A stretch of 64,000 bases of DNA, from positions 126,719-190,718 of the forward strand of contig VXAU01003166.1 in NCBI GenBank assembly GCA_013399695.1. The letters are read 5' to 3'. Shown piece by piece: positions 63,889 through 64,000 of the stretch. The first letter of the stretch is position 1, and each line of letters begins with the position of its first letter. The notes under the pieces were generated by a model. That model worked only from the letters and a program-made list of their open reading frames with translations. It searched no databases and was not told where the DNA came from. This DNA is from Formicarius rufipectus. Its lineage: Eukaryota; Chordata; Aves; Passeriformes; Formicariidae. Made by a program: the position numbers and the translations under genes.

Positions 63889-64000
63889 AGTTGCCTGTGT
63901 CTTTTGCATAAAGAAGTTAGTAATCCTCATTTGAATGGCTACATGCTCATGTGAAATAAATACCAGTGTTTGAGGATACCAAATCTGTGAGTACAGCTAG

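Noticed and set aside
1..64000. Search for LTR/ERV pairs, tRNA, snRNA, CRISPR, integrase or other gene systems
   Set aside because: No paired LTRs, no cloverleaf-like tRNA box A/B pair, no spaced repeat array and no recognisable enzyme other than LINE RT remnants were found by eye.

Overview
This window reads as ordinary vertebrate nuclear DNA, most probably from a bird. The main evidence is CR1 LINE retrotransposon copies with the avian 3' end: ORF2 C-terminus, the 'aaggtcccttccaaccc' block and a terminal 'attctatga' octamer. A likely old MIR SINE, strong CpG scarcity, many short A/T tracts and microsatellites, and a run of N inside a GGAA microsatellite (an assembly gap) fit the same picture. 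Nothing looks prokaryotic: there are no operons, no ribosome binding sites and no dense ORFs. No tRNA, rRNA, CRISPR array, integron or phage-like block was seen.

No protein-coding gene can be named. The open frames present are short, overlap on both strands and match nothing recognised, except those inside LINE copies. Four stretches have the form of spliced exons (acceptor, open frame, donor): 1-141 minus (cut by the window edge), 8227-8315 plus, 16489-16571 plus and 57501-57584 minus. They are listed as unassigned candidates. Pseudo-exons are common in vertebrate introns and these lie on both strands, so they do not assemble into one gene model. The window is best described as intergenic or deep intronic.

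Layout: 0-18 kb is unique sequence with a few short repeats. At 18.16-19.01 kb lies the longest plus-strand CR1 copy, a decayed ORF2 C-terminus plus 3'UTR. Shorter CR1 3' ends are at 20.03 kb (minus), 24.98 kb (plus), 27.39 kb (minus), 39.79 kb (plus) and 63.81 kb (plus). The GGAA array with the N gap is at 26.6-26.9 kb. A nested arrangement spans 49.3-51.6 kb: a roughly 960-bp minus-strand CR1 sits between two plus-strand fragments of an older LINE (an RT-domain piece and a C-terminal piece). The MIR-like SINE is at 57.1 kb. Perfect palindromes or hairpins occur at 31.44, 37.47 and 43.88 kb. GC-richer patches at 25.6-26.0 and 35.6-35.8 kb, and AT-rich repeat-free blocks near 3.9 and 36.7 kb, are possible regulatory elements, but only by appearance.

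No previously undescribed biological system was found. The most useful leads are the candidate exons, the nested LINE locus and the MIR relic.
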